Shown here piece by piece: positions 37,915 to 45,893 of a stretch of DNA of 64,000 nucleotides. A model generated the notes under the pieces. It searched no databases. It was not told where the DNA came from and worked only from the letters and a program-made list of their open reading frames with translations. The first letter of the stretch is position 1. Each line of letters opens with the position of its first letter. Position numbers and translations under genes: made by a program. The stretch covers positions 1,178,001-1,242,000 of the forward strand of contig JADJQH010000002.1 in the NCBI GenBank assembly GCA_016712865.1. Reading direction: 5' to 3'. This DNA is from Dokdonella sp. (lineage in GTDB: Bacteria > Pseudomonadota > Gammaproteobacteria > Xanthomonadales > Rhodanobacteraceae).

Positions 37915-39186
37915 CTAATCAAGCGCCACTCTCTGCGCGCCTTTGAAAGCATCGGTGCCGGAAATCACGATGCGGTCGCCCTCCTTGACGCCGTTCACGA
38001 TTTCCACTGCGTTGAGACTGGTGGCGCCGACTTCGATGGCGGTGCGATCAGCCACATTGCCGTGCACGACATAGGCCACGCGGCCACCGCCGGTATCGAC
38101 AAAAGGTCCGCGCTCGACCATCAGCACGTCGGGATGTTCGTCCATCAAAATGCGCGTGGTCAGGCGCTGGTTCTGGCGCAATCCGGCCGGCTTGCCATCG
38201 CTGAAGCGGATGCGACCACTGACCTGGCCATCGACCACCTGTGGCGACACCGCGCTGATTTCGCCCTGGTAGGTACGGGCGTCATCGCGAATCTCGGCGG
38301 ACATGCCGATGGCCAGTTCGTTGGCAAACACTTCCGGAACCTTGACCTCGATTTCCAGCGCGCTCAGGTCAACCACGCTGAGCAGCGGCGCGTTGGCGGC
38401 GACATTCGCGCGCTGCTGCACGATCAATTGCCCAACCTGGCCATCCACCGGTGAGCGCACCTTGAGTTCATCGACCTGGCGTTGCAGGTCTTCGGCAAGC
38501 AGGCGCTGGCGATCAAAGGCCAATTGCTTGCTCTTGAGTTCGAACGCCAGGCTTTCGACATCGAGATTCATTTCCGCCTCGGCATTGGCCACCGAGATGT
38601 CGGCCTTGGCCAAGGCATCCTTGGTGCGCAACAGGTCCATTTCGGACATGGCACCGGCATCGAACGCTCGTTGCGTGCGCTCGACCTCGCGCTTGGCGGT
38701 CTGGCGGTCGATCATGGCCTGGTCGAGCACCTTCTTGGCCGCCAATTGCTGCTTGCGATGATCCAGCCGCGAGCGCTGCACTTCGATATCGAGACTGTCG
38801 CGCGTTGCCTGCTCCTGGCGCAGGCGATTGTTGAGCTCCGGGCTCTGCACTTCCGCCAACACCTGGTCTTTCGTGACCTTGTCGCCTGCATTCACCATCA
38901 AGGTCACGGTGCCTGAGCTGGGCGCGTAGACCGTCGGGCTGATCGCGGCAACAACGCTGCCCTGCACGGAGACATCACGCACCAGGGTGCCGCGCTTCAC
39001 TTGCGCAATGCGCAAGCGTTCCATGCTCGCTGCCGTGTCCGAGGAGAACAGGCGGGCTGCGGTTGGAACCACCAACGCAAGCAGGGCAACGACGGCAACC
39101 ACGGCGATGCCAAATTTGATCCGGCGCCGTCCCTGGTTCGGCTCACGCTTGAGTTGCCGGTCCTGCGCCGAGGTGTCGCGAATCAT
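37915..39186 (-). CDS. HlyD/MacA-like periplasmic adaptor (membrane-fusion protein)
   Basis: 423 residues: a short cytoplasmic start, one membrane helix (about 25-45, FGIAVVAVVALLALVV), then a lipoyl/barrel domain (VYAPSSGTVTLMVNAGDKVTKDQVLAEV), a long alpha-hairpin (about 110-230) and the second half-lipoyl (KVRSPVDGQVGQLIVQQRANV), beta-barrel and membrane-proximal domains. It links the inner-membrane permeases to an outer-membrane channel; no TolC-like gene is in the window. AAAGGA stands directly before ATG 39184-39186, and a sigma-54 promoter lies about 50 bases upstream. Confidence 0.92.
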   Translation of the reverse strand: MIRDTSAQDRQLKREPNQGRRRIKFGIAVVAVVALLALVVPTAARLFSSDTAASMERLRIAQVKRGTLVRDVSVQGSVVAAISPTVYAPSSGTVTLMVNAGDKVTKDQVLAEVQSPELNNRLRQEQATRDSLDIEVQRSRLDHRKQQLAAKKVLDQAMIDRQTAKREVERTQRAFDAGAMSEMDLLRTKDALAKADISVANAEAEMNLDVESLAFELKSKQLAFDRQRLLAEDLQRQVDELKVRSPVDGQVGQLIVQQRANVAANAPLLSVVDLSALEIEVKVPEVFANELAIGMSAEIRDDARTYQGEISAVSPQVVDGQVSGRIRFSDGKPAGLRQNQRLTTRILMDEHPDVLMVERGPFVDTGGGRVAYVVHGNVADRTAIEVGATSLNAVEIVNGVKEGDRIVISGTDAFKGAQRVALD

Positions 39187-39233
39187 TCCTTTCTCCACGG
39201 CAGTCCCGCATGGCTGCCCATGGGTCATCTTCA

Positions 39234-39248
39234 GCAAGCGGCGTGCCA
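39234..39248 (-). promoter_or_regulatory. Sigma-54 (RpoN) promoter of the ABC exporter operon
   Basis: The minus strand reads TGGCACGCCGCTTGC, a complete match to the -24/-12 consensus TGGCAC-N5-TTGC. Transcription would start near 39222, leaving a leader of about 36 bases before the adaptor gene. The operon ends with an NtrC-family activator carrying the GAYTGA sigma-54 loop, so promoter and activator fit each other. Confidence 0.8.
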
Positions 39249-39296
39249 ACCATCAAGTTGTTGATTTCACGGAACTTGAAGAGTCCGTTCGCGTGT

Positions 39297-39337
39297 GCGG
39301 ACAGTGTCCGCGCCGGGTTCGCGGACAGCCGTGGACA
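39297..39337. promoter_or_regulatory. Candidate enhancer (UAS) for the NtrC-type regulator
   Basis: GCGGACAGTGTCCGC at 39297-39311 is a perfect 7-bp inverted repeat around one base. A second imperfect copy (GCGGACAGCCGTGGACAC) follows at 39321-39338, and a half site GTCCG lies near 39284. They sit about 50-90 bases upstream of the sigma-54 promoter, normal for dimer sites of NtrC-family activators. The site is also just ahead of the divergent sigma-factor gene. Confidence 0.55.
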
Positions 39338-39415
39338 CGACCATCGCCCGGCCGATCGGGAGCATCATCTGAAATCGTTGCGACCATTTTCCGCGGCACC
39401 GCATCCAAACCTTCC

Positions 39416-40015
39416 GTGAGCGCCACCAGCTTCCAGATCGAGCTTCCCGACACCGTGCTGGCAGGCGCGCGGCGCGGCGACCTGCGCGCACTGGAAACCA
39501 TCTATCGCGCATTCGAGCGACCCGCCTACACGCTGGCCTTGCGCATGCTCGGCGATGCCGAGCACGCACGCGAGACGGTGCACGACGCCATGCTTCGCCT
39601 GTTCGAGCGCGTTGCACAATTTCGCGGCGACGCCCCGTTCTGGGGCTGGTTGCGGCAGATCGTGGTCAATGAAGCCCTGATGCGCATTCGTCGCGAGCGA
39701 GGCGTCGTTCTCGAATCCCTGCCCGAGGACGACAGCATCGCAGGCAACGCCGCGGAGCCCTGGGCAAGCGCCGACGCCAGCAATATCGAGCGTGCCCTGG
39801 CCCGACTGCCGGCGCTCACGCGCAGCGTGCTCTGGTTGTTCCACGTCGAGGAATACACGCATCAGGAAATTGCCGAGCTGACCGGCAAGTCGATCAGCTT
39901 TTCCAAGACCCAGGTGATGCGCGGCAATCAGCGCCTGCGCCATCTGCTTGAAGCGGAAACATCACGGAATCACGAGGAGATCACGCCATGGCTGAGTCCG
40001 GCGACAGCCGTTTGA
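39416..40015 (+). CDS. ECF-type RNA polymerase sigma factor
   Basis: About 199 residues with region 2 (ALETIYRAFERPAYTLALRM; DAEHARETVHDAMLRLFE; GWLRQIVVNEALMRIRRER) and region 4 (RLPALTRSVLWLFHVEEYTH; EIAELTGKSISFSKTQVMRG). The GTG at 39416 gives a normal ECF length; the frame stays open far upstream but runs antisense to the adaptor gene. The stop overlaps the next gene by 28 bases. Probably controlled by the following membrane protein. Confidence 0.85.
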   Translation: MSATSFQIELPDTVLAGARRGDLRALETIYRAFERPAYTLALRMLGDAEHARETVHDAMLRLFERVAQFRGDAPFWGWLRQIVVNEALMRIRRERGVVLESLPEDDSIAGNAAEPWASADASNIERALARLPALTRSVLWLFHVEEYTHQEIAELTGKSISFSKTQVMRGNQRLRHLLEAETSRNHEEITPWLSPATAV

Positions 40016-40563
40016 CCGACGCAAGCCACAACGCCTGCAGCGCAGCCTTGCGCGCGCTGCCGGAATGCACGCCGGACCGCGACCTGTGGCCGGACCTTTC
40101 GCGCGCGTTGCAGTCCCGCCGCCGTTCGCATCGGCTGCATGTGCTGGTTCCGTTGGCGCTCGCTGCCGGCCTGGCTGCCTTCATGCTCTGGCCCAGGCAG
40201 ACCCTGCAACTTTCCCTGCCAACTGCCAGCACGCCGACGGCAAGCAGCCAGGCCACCGGCACCACCGAACTGGCCGCCTTGCAGCAGCGCTCGCAATCCA
40301 TGGAGCGCTGGATCAGCGCGCTTTCGCACAACGCGGCGCAGGACAGTCGCGACCTGATGGCGGCGGTTGAAGTCGAAGACCTGATCGGCCTCATCGATAT
40401 CCAGCTCGGCGCCGCGCGTGATGCAAACGATGCCTTGCCGCTGTGGCGCAAACGGGTGCGCCTGCTGGAAGACCTGGCCACGATCCGCGCATCCGGCGCG
40501 TCCATCGCGGCCGGCCATTTCGCGCTGACTTCGGCAGACAACACCAACCAACGAATCAATTGA
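39988..40563 (+). CDS. Probable anti-sigma factor, single-pass membrane protein
   Basis: 191 residues. A 45-residue N-terminal cytoplasmic part (CSAALRALPECTPDRDLWPDL) is followed by a basic stretch, one membrane helix (about 51-68, VLVPLALAAGLAAFMLW) and a helical periplasmic domain. The layout and the overlap with the sigma gene suggest an anti-sigma factor; the zinc HxxxCxxC motif is absent, so this is not a ZAS-type. GAGGAGA lies before the ATG. The DRDLWPDL-type segment with a following helix is common among Xanthomonadales anti-sigma-like proteins. Confidence 0.65.
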   Translation: MAESGDSRLTDASHNACSAALRALPECTPDRDLWPDLSRALQSRRRSHRLHVLVPLALAAGLAAFMLWPRQTLQLSLPTASTPTASSQATGTTELAALQQRSQSMERWISALSHNAAQDSRDLMAAVEVEDLIGLIDIQLGAARDANDALPLWRKRVRLLEDLATIRASGASIAAGHFALTSADNTNQRIN

Positions 40564-40573
40564 GGAAACGACG

Positions 40574-41824
40574 ATGAAGCTCCGCACCTGCCTGATCACC
40601 CTGGCCCTGGCTGGAAGCAGTGCATTGGCCGCCGATCCACCGGCAAGCCGCGAGAATCAAGACAGCGGCAACCAACCCGCGGCCTCCGCCGCGGCCGCTG
40701 CCGTCGCAGCCAGGTCAGCACAGACTGTCGCCGTTGCCGCAGACAAGGCTGCCGCCACCGCTGCAGCCAGTGCCGAGATGGCCGAACTGCGCACGCAAAT
40801 CCAGGAACTGTCGCAGCGCATGGCGACCTTGTCCATGGAAATGGGTGATGCCGGACCACGCGCCTATGCATTCCGCTACATCGGCGATCCGGACCGCGCC
40901 ATCATCGGCGTGGTGCTGGGCAAGAACGACAAGGAAGTCCTGATCAATGCCGTCACGCCGGGAGGCCCGGCGGCACGTGCCGGCTTGCGCAATGGCGACG
41001 TCATCGTTGCCATCAACGGCAAGGCCGTCCCTGCCGGCGATGGTGAGGCAGCGCGTGAACAGGCCCGGGACCTGCTGTCGGATCTCAAGCAGGACGACAA
41101 GCTGACCATCGCCTACCGGCGCGGAAACCAGCGCGCCGAAGTGGAACTGATCGCGGAGCGGCACAAGGCCTGGACCTGGCCCTCGTTGATTGGCGATGGC
41201 GATGATGACGATGAAGCGATCGCCCGGGATATCGAACAACGCGTCGAACGCGAGATGCAGCGCGCCGAGCATGAGGGCGAGCGGGTACGCGTCGAGATCG
41301 AACGCGCGCGCGAGCAAGCCACCCGCGCCGACCGCGAAGCGATCCGGGCATCCGCTCACCGCGCCATGCGCGATACCTACCGTGGCATGCCGTGGTGGGG
41401 CCTCAACCTGGCGCCGGTCAACGCCGAACTCGGCCGCTACTTCGGAGCCGACAAGGGGGCTTTGGTGATTTCCGCCGATGATGGGTCCCTGCCGGGACTG
41501 CGCGGTGGCGATGTGATCGTCGAGGTTGCCGGCGAAGCGATCAGCCGACCCGAGGATGCCTTGCGCGCATTGCGCGACCAACCTGCCGGCAAGGAAGTGC
41601 CGATCCGCGTGCTGCGCGAACGCAAGTCGATTGCACTTGCCCTCAAGGCCCCGGAGTTCAAATCGATCTTTGCCATGCCGCCCTTGCCACCCCTGCCGCC
41701 GACGCCTCCGGTAGCACCGGTACCTCCGGTTCCCGATGACGTGCCCGTTGCAGCCCCGGCTCCGCGCGCACCACCGACCCCACCACCGCCGCCGCCACCA
41801 GCCGACAGCACCGACCTGCTTTGA
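40574..41824 (+). CDS. Exported protein with two PDZ domains and Pro-rich tail
   Basis: 416 residues: signal peptide (about 1-19), an Ala-rich low-complexity and coiled-coil region (about 35-90), PDZ 1 (about 105-195; IIGVVLGKNDKEVLINAVTP; GGPAARAGLRNGDVIVAINGK), an acidic/basic helical linker (residues 205-265), PDZ 2 (about 270-355; LRGGDVIVEVAGEAI) and a tail of about 50 residues that is half proline. No protease domain is present. It lies ten bases after the probable anti-sigma gene, so it may sense or bind misfolded envelope proteins for this regulatory pair. That role is inference. Confidence 0.82.
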   Translation: MKLRTCLITLALAGSSALAADPPASRENQDSGNQPAASAAAAAVAARSAQTVAVAADKAAATAAASAEMAELRTQIQELSQRMATLSMEMGDAGPRAYAFRYIGDPDRAIIGVVLGKNDKEVLINAVTPGGPAARAGLRNGDVIVAINGKAVPAGDGEAAREQARDLLSDLKQDDKLTIAYRRGNQRAEVELIAERHKAWTWPSLIGDGDDDDEAIARDIEQRVEREMQRAEHEGERVRVEIERAREQATRADREAIRASAHRAMRDTYRGMPWWGLNLAPVNAELGRYFGADKGALVISADDGSLPGLRGGDVIVEVAGEAISRPEDALRALRDQPAGKEVPIRVLRERKSIALALKAPEFKSIFAMPPLPPLPPTPPVAPVPPVPDDVPVAAPAPRAPPTPPPPPPPADSTDLL

Positions 41825-42261
41825 GCGCGAAAGATTGGACGCGCCGATTCGATTCAAGGCCGCGCGGATCGGGCGGCCTGTGGCGCAAGTTCACGCACTC
41901 TTGCTGTGGTAGAGCCGACTACATTCAGACCTGATCAATAGTGGCTCGTGTTCCTGATGCGCGATCTCAAGACGTTGGTGATGGGTCATTTCAAGCCGTT
42001 CGTGGTGAGCGTGTCGAACCATGAACGGCATCGCCTCGTCACGCGCTCATCCCCGGACAAGCCTGTCCCGAGCACGATCAAAAGACTGCGAACCGGCCAA
42101 TTCGCCAACAGAGAACGAGGATTGATCAGGGTTGCCTTGATCTCACCCGCAAAGCGGCGCTCAGGGAATGATCAAAGCCAGCAATGGCAGGTCAAACATG
42201 TTTACTTGTATCACCGACAGCTTGGCGGTAGATTCGGCATTCGCAGGATGAGGAGTTGCGC
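41825..42261. repeat. Gap with one dispersed repeat and a candidate promoter
   Basis: CCGTTCGTGGTGAGCGTGTC and following bases at 41997-42028 are another copy of the TTCGTGGTGAGC family. TTGTAT (42206-42211), a 17-base spacer and TAGATT (42229-42234) form a plausible sigma-70 promoter for the protease gene. No gene is seen. Confidence 0.55.
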
Positions 42262-43649
42262 ATGTACCGCCGTACCTTGCTCGGTGCCGCACTCGTACTC
42301 GTCTCCAGTGTTACCCCCCCCCCGAATCTTTGCGGGCGGAAGTAGCACTTGAGGCGTTCGGCATTGTTTCAGCCGATCCGGAGCTTGACTTGCTCACCCA
42401 CATTGGCCCTATTGGTCGCCCCGGCTCAACAGCCCCGACCAGCGCGATGGAGGAATGGCCTGTCAGCGTTGACCTGACCCGACTGCGTACCTTCCCGCAG
42501 AACCTGCTGCTTAACCTGCCTGGGCGCGCACCCGATTTGCTGACGCGCGTTCGCTCCGGTTTGCGCGTGAGTGACGGCTTCATGTGGAGCGGTCGTGGCG
42601 CGGGATGCAGTGCACTACTCAGCGCCAAAGGTTCGGCATTTCGCGCCAGCATTTCCTGCCTGAACGGTACCTATGGCATCGAGACCGGCGCAGCGGGAAC
42701 AATCCTCACCCGCTACGAGTTCGCATTCTGGCCTTCGAGTACGACGAACGATGTGGTCTACCCAGGTGGAGATGCCGGATCGCCCGCCCAAGCCATGGGC
42801 CAGGAGCCTCCGTCCTGCGTGCCTGCGGGCGACCCTGACGAACTCGATCAGGAAATCGACGTGCTCATCCTCTATTCGACCCCGGTCAGACAAGCCTTGC
42901 AGGGGATGGGTATCAACGTCCAGCAGTACATGCAGGACAAACTGGACGAAACCCAGTTGGCGATGGATAACAGCACGGTTCCGGGTCAAGCGGTCATCGC
43001 GCAACTGCATTTGGCGCATGCGCAGGAAATCGACCGCCCCGACAACAGCACGGTCACTTTCGGAGATGACTTGGACTATCTGCGCGGAGATGCGTTGCCC
43101 ATACAGTTGCGAAATACCTGGTCGGCTGATCTGGTGATGCTGATCCGGGAAACCACGTTTGACGATGACTACTGCGGACTTGCCGGCACCCCCAACCGGG
43201 ACACTCCGCCGGGTCCGGGCTTTGCACCCTTCGCCGTCGGCGTGACCAAACGTACCTGTGACTTCTCTGGCTTCCCGTTCCAGCACGAGTTCGGCCACCT
43301 GTTTGGCGCCAATCACGATCCTGACAACACGCCGCCAAATCCCCTGCGCGACTGGGCCTTTGCCCACTTTGCCAATCCGAACGGCCAATGCGGCCCGAAT
43401 CCGATTCCCATCGGGCCGGATCCGGGTGCGCGCACCCTGGTGGCCACCAAGCACGAGGATTGCCGTGGTGAATGCACCCAGATCCTCCATTACTCCAACG
43501 CCCAGATCACCGTGACCGACCCCTGGTGCTTCACTACAGGCATTGCCGGTGCGCGTGAAAACGCCGATGTGATCGAGGAGTGCGCCTTGATCACTGCGCA
43601 GTACCGGCCACGAAATTCGGACATTATCTTTGCCGACGGTTTCGAGTGA
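42262..43649 (+). pseudogene. Secreted metzincin-type zinc metalloprotease, frameshifted at a C10 tract
   Basis: ATG 42262 (AGGAG seven bases upstream) opens a signal peptide, MYRRTLLGAALVLVSSVTPP, which runs into a stop at 42343-42345. The protease itself continues in another frame from the tract (ESLRAEVALEAFG...). Ten Cs at 42314-42323 are the junction; eleven or eight would restore one frame. The mature part, about 440 residues, has HEFGHLFGANHD at 43284-43319, the HExxHxxGxxHD motif of metzincins, and ends SDIIFADGFE. The full protein would be a secreted endopeptidase of reprolysin-like type. A TTG at 42330 could start the mature frame but would lack export. Either a phase-variable OFF state, programmed slippage or a sequencing error in the homopolymer. 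Confidence 0.8.
42314..42323 (+). repeat. Poly-C tract (10 C) at the frameshift
   Basis: A pure C10 run sits 52 bases after the ATG, at the end of the signal peptide. This is the position used by phase-variable genes that switch by slipped-strand mispairing. Confidence 0.9.
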
Positions 43650-43661
43650 GGAGGGGCTGTC

Positions 43662-44267
43662 ATGCTCGCCGCGCCTCGCTACATCCTCGTCCTGCTCGCA
43701 GCATTCGGACTCCTGACATGCCGGGCTGCCAATGCGGGCGAGGTGATCATACCTTCCGATCTTTCCGTCCATCTAAGCGCCGAGCCCACCAGCGTCCAGC
43801 CCGGCCAACCCGTCGTACTCACCCTGACCATCGTCAATCATGGTCCGGAAACCGTTGCCGATGTCGCGCTCATCAGTTCCGATTTTTACGACCAAATTGA
43901 CCTCGGCTTCGGAGAAGTCGATTGCAGCGGATTCGTGCTTTCCGTCGCCGATGGTCAGTCGTTTCATTTCAATTATTGGTGGTTTCCGATGGTGTTCGAT
44001 GGGCCGCTCGCGGTCGGCGAGGCCAGAACCTGCCATATCACGCGCGCAATCACCCCCCAGATGCCGCCTGTCTGGCCGTTCAGCTTTGGCCTGCTTCAGA
44101 CCACCTATTACGACCTGGATCCGTCCAACAACACCGCCACCGTAGTTCTGCGGCGGGGCGATCTTGCGCCGACCACGCTTCCGTCCCATTCGCCGCTCGC
44201 GCTGCTGCTGCTGGCCTTGGGCTTGTCTGCTCTTGCACTGACTCGAATGCAGCGAATGCTGACGTAG
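43662..44267 (+). CDS. Exported protein with beta-sandwich domain and C-terminal membrane anchor
   Basis: 201 residues. Signal peptide (about 1-25) with a Cys near its end (GLLTCRAANA). The mature part looks like a DUF11/CARDB-type bacterial Ig fold: LSAEPTSVQPGQPVVLTLTI, then VNHGPETVADV. The C-terminus, LPSHSPLALLLLALGLSALA then TRMQRMLT, is a motif-helix-basic arrangement like the CTERM sorting tails (PEP-CTERM, IPTL-CTERM). It starts 12 bases after the protease stop with GAGGAG upstream, so it is probably cotranscribed. Surface or envelope attachment is inferred; no exosortase or similar is in the window. Confidence 0.72.
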   Translation: MLAAPRYILVLLAAFGLLTCRAANAGEVIIPSDLSVHLSAEPTSVQPGQPVVLTLTIVNHGPETVADVALISSDFYDQIDLGFGEVDCSGFVLSVADGQSFHFNYWWFPMVFDGPLAVGEARTCHITRAITPQMPPVWPFSFGLLQTTYYDLDPSNNTATVVLRRGDLAPTTLPSHSPLALLLLALGLSALALTRMQRMLT

Positions 44268-44617
44268 GTTCCCACTTCGACAATGTGGGCTACGCCGCCG
44301 GTTCCCGAAGTGGCTGTGCTCTGAGGCAATTGCACCGCGTAAGGGTTGGCGCCCAAGCGTCACGGTTTGATCCCGCGCGCGTTTGTAGTGCCGGGCTTGC
44401 TCGGCAGGATGTTCCGTTTCGCCGCGAAAAGTCCGGCGCTACCCCAAGCGCAGCAAGCTGCACTCTACATTGGCACCGTGGTAGTGCCGAGCTTGCTCGG
44501 CAGGATGTTCCGCTTCGCCTCGAAATGTCCGGCGCTACCCCAAGCGCAGCAAGCTGCGCTCTGCATTGGCACCGTGGTAGTGCCGAGCTTGCTCGGCTGC
44601 GTGCCTTTGGCTTGCCC
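44268..44617. repeat. AGCTTGCT-palindrome cluster
   Basis: Three T-type hairpins (GTAGTGCCGGGCTTGCTCGG at 44384 and two GTAGTGCCGAGCTTGCTCGG copies) alternate with two A-type ones (GCGCAGCAAGCTGC). A unit of about 110 bp, with shared text such as CAGGATGTTCCG and TCCGGCGCTACCCC, is repeated twice. Same family as 22616-23401. No gene is seen. Confidence 0.85.
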
Positions 44618-45877
44618 TCAAGCGTGGCGTCGTCGATGACGCATTCCGACCAGGGCCAGCAGCATCACCAGCACAGACCACAGTGCAAGATTGCCCACCG
44701 GCAATTCCGTCACCTGCTGCGGTCCACCCGTGACTTGATCGACGTCCTTGATCGACGCATTCGTCGAACTCCCGGCAAGCGCAGCGGATGCGCCCATCAC
44801 GGAATCCGCCGAATCCGGCATTCCCGAAGCCACAAGGGCCGCGTCCAACGCCATGGACTTTTCCTCGCCCTGCGCAAGCAGCATGGCATTCTCGAAGCCA
44901 TCCTGGAAAATGACGTCGCTGGCCAGGTTGACGTTGCTTTCCAGCAAGCCATGGATCACGTAGGCGGCATTGAGCGCACCGATTTCGCTGAAAACGCCGG
45001 TCGCGGTATTCACCTCGAACAATCGTGCTGCCGAGCTGCCGAGATCACCGCCCACGAAGCGCAGCCGATTGGCGTTGCGCGCGGAAACACCGGCGTAGAC
45101 CTTGCAGCAGTTGGCCTGCCCGCTTCCCACCGGCGTGACCGAGCCGTCGTTGGCCAGATTGCCGAAGAACTCCGTGCCTGCATCGTGGTAGATCGCGGCG
45201 AACGTGCTGGCGCCGGTGCCGATCAACACATCCGGCACCTTGGCCAGTACCGCGTTCACCAGCAAGGCACCGCTGCCGGTGTTGACCACGATCAGGCGTG
45301 GCGCCGGATCACCGGCCGCCGGGAGCAAGCGGGCGACAAAGGCGATGCGTGAAGCGTCGGTGGACAACGCGGCAACGCCGACGCGCAGCGCGCAGCAGTT
45401 GGTGAGGATGGCTGCGCCAATCGCACTGACGGCACCCGCATCGGAGATCGACACCAGGCGCAAGCCGCTGCCGTTGTCGCTGAGCGCCAGCGTGGTGGCC
45501 GGTGATGGTCGACGCAGCAATGCAAGCGGTTTTTCGCCGAGTGGCAGGTTGACGGTGGCGGCAGTGCCGCTGGCAAGGCTGATGCGATGAAACTGCCAAG
45601 CCAGCGCAGGATCATCATTCGGGGTGATGAAATAAGCAGTCTGCGTCGCGTCATCGGACGCCAGCAGCGCCCCGCTGACCCGACAGCAATTGGCCAGGGC
45701 GACTTGTGCGTTGTCGGTGATGGCGGCGTCGGCAACAGAAACCCGGACCAGCGACTCGCGACCTTCGGCAATCTGGTGTGCCACGCCGTACAGCGTGGCT
45801 TGCGCGCTTGCCGCGCCCAGCGCCATCGTGAAGCAAAGCGCCAAACCCGCGCAGCGACGTAGGGTTGAACCATTCAT
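44618..45877 (-). CDS. Exported protein with three Asn-Cys-Cys repeats, FQDGFE tag and C-terminal anchor
   Basis: 419 residues, no named family recognised. Signal peptide about 1-28 (cleavage near AQA). The mature part has beta-propeller-like repeats with an Asn-Cys-Cys at regular intervals (LANCCRVSGALLASD, LTNCCALRVGVAALSTD, QANCCKVYAGVSARN). A DVIFQDGFEN segment at about residue 320 matches the terminal tag of two other secreted proteins. A linker then leads to an ELPVGNLALW motif, a membrane helix and RHRRRHA, a CTERM-like tail. GGGG near the ATG. It follows the 45894 gene by 16 bp on the same strand. Confidence 0.72.
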   Translation of the reverse strand: MNGSTLRRCAGLALCFTMALGAASAQATLYGVAHQIAEGRESLVRVSVADAAITDNAQVALANCCRVSGALLASDDATQTAYFITPNDDPALAWQFHRISLASGTAATVNLPLGEKPLALLRRPSPATTLALSDNGSGLRLVSISDAGAVSAIGAAILTNCCALRVGVAALSTDASRIAFVARLLPAAGDPAPRLIVVNTGSGALLVNAVLAKVPDVLIGTGASTFAAIYHDAGTEFFGNLANDGSVTPVGSGQANCCKVYAGVSARNANRLRFVGGDLGSSAARLFEVNTATGVFSEIGALNAAYVIHGLLESNVNLASDVIFQDGFENAMLLAQGEEKSMALDAALVASGMPDSADSVMGASAALAGSSTNASIKDVDQVTGGPQQVTELPVGNLALWSVLVMLLALVGMRHRRRHA

Positions 45878-45893
45878 GGCGTTCCCCTTGCCC

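Noticed and set aside
42330-43649. Metalloprotease starting at TTG 42330
   Set aside because: It would lack the signal peptide that lies directly upstream behind a good ribosome site; the poly-C frameshift explains the arrangement better.
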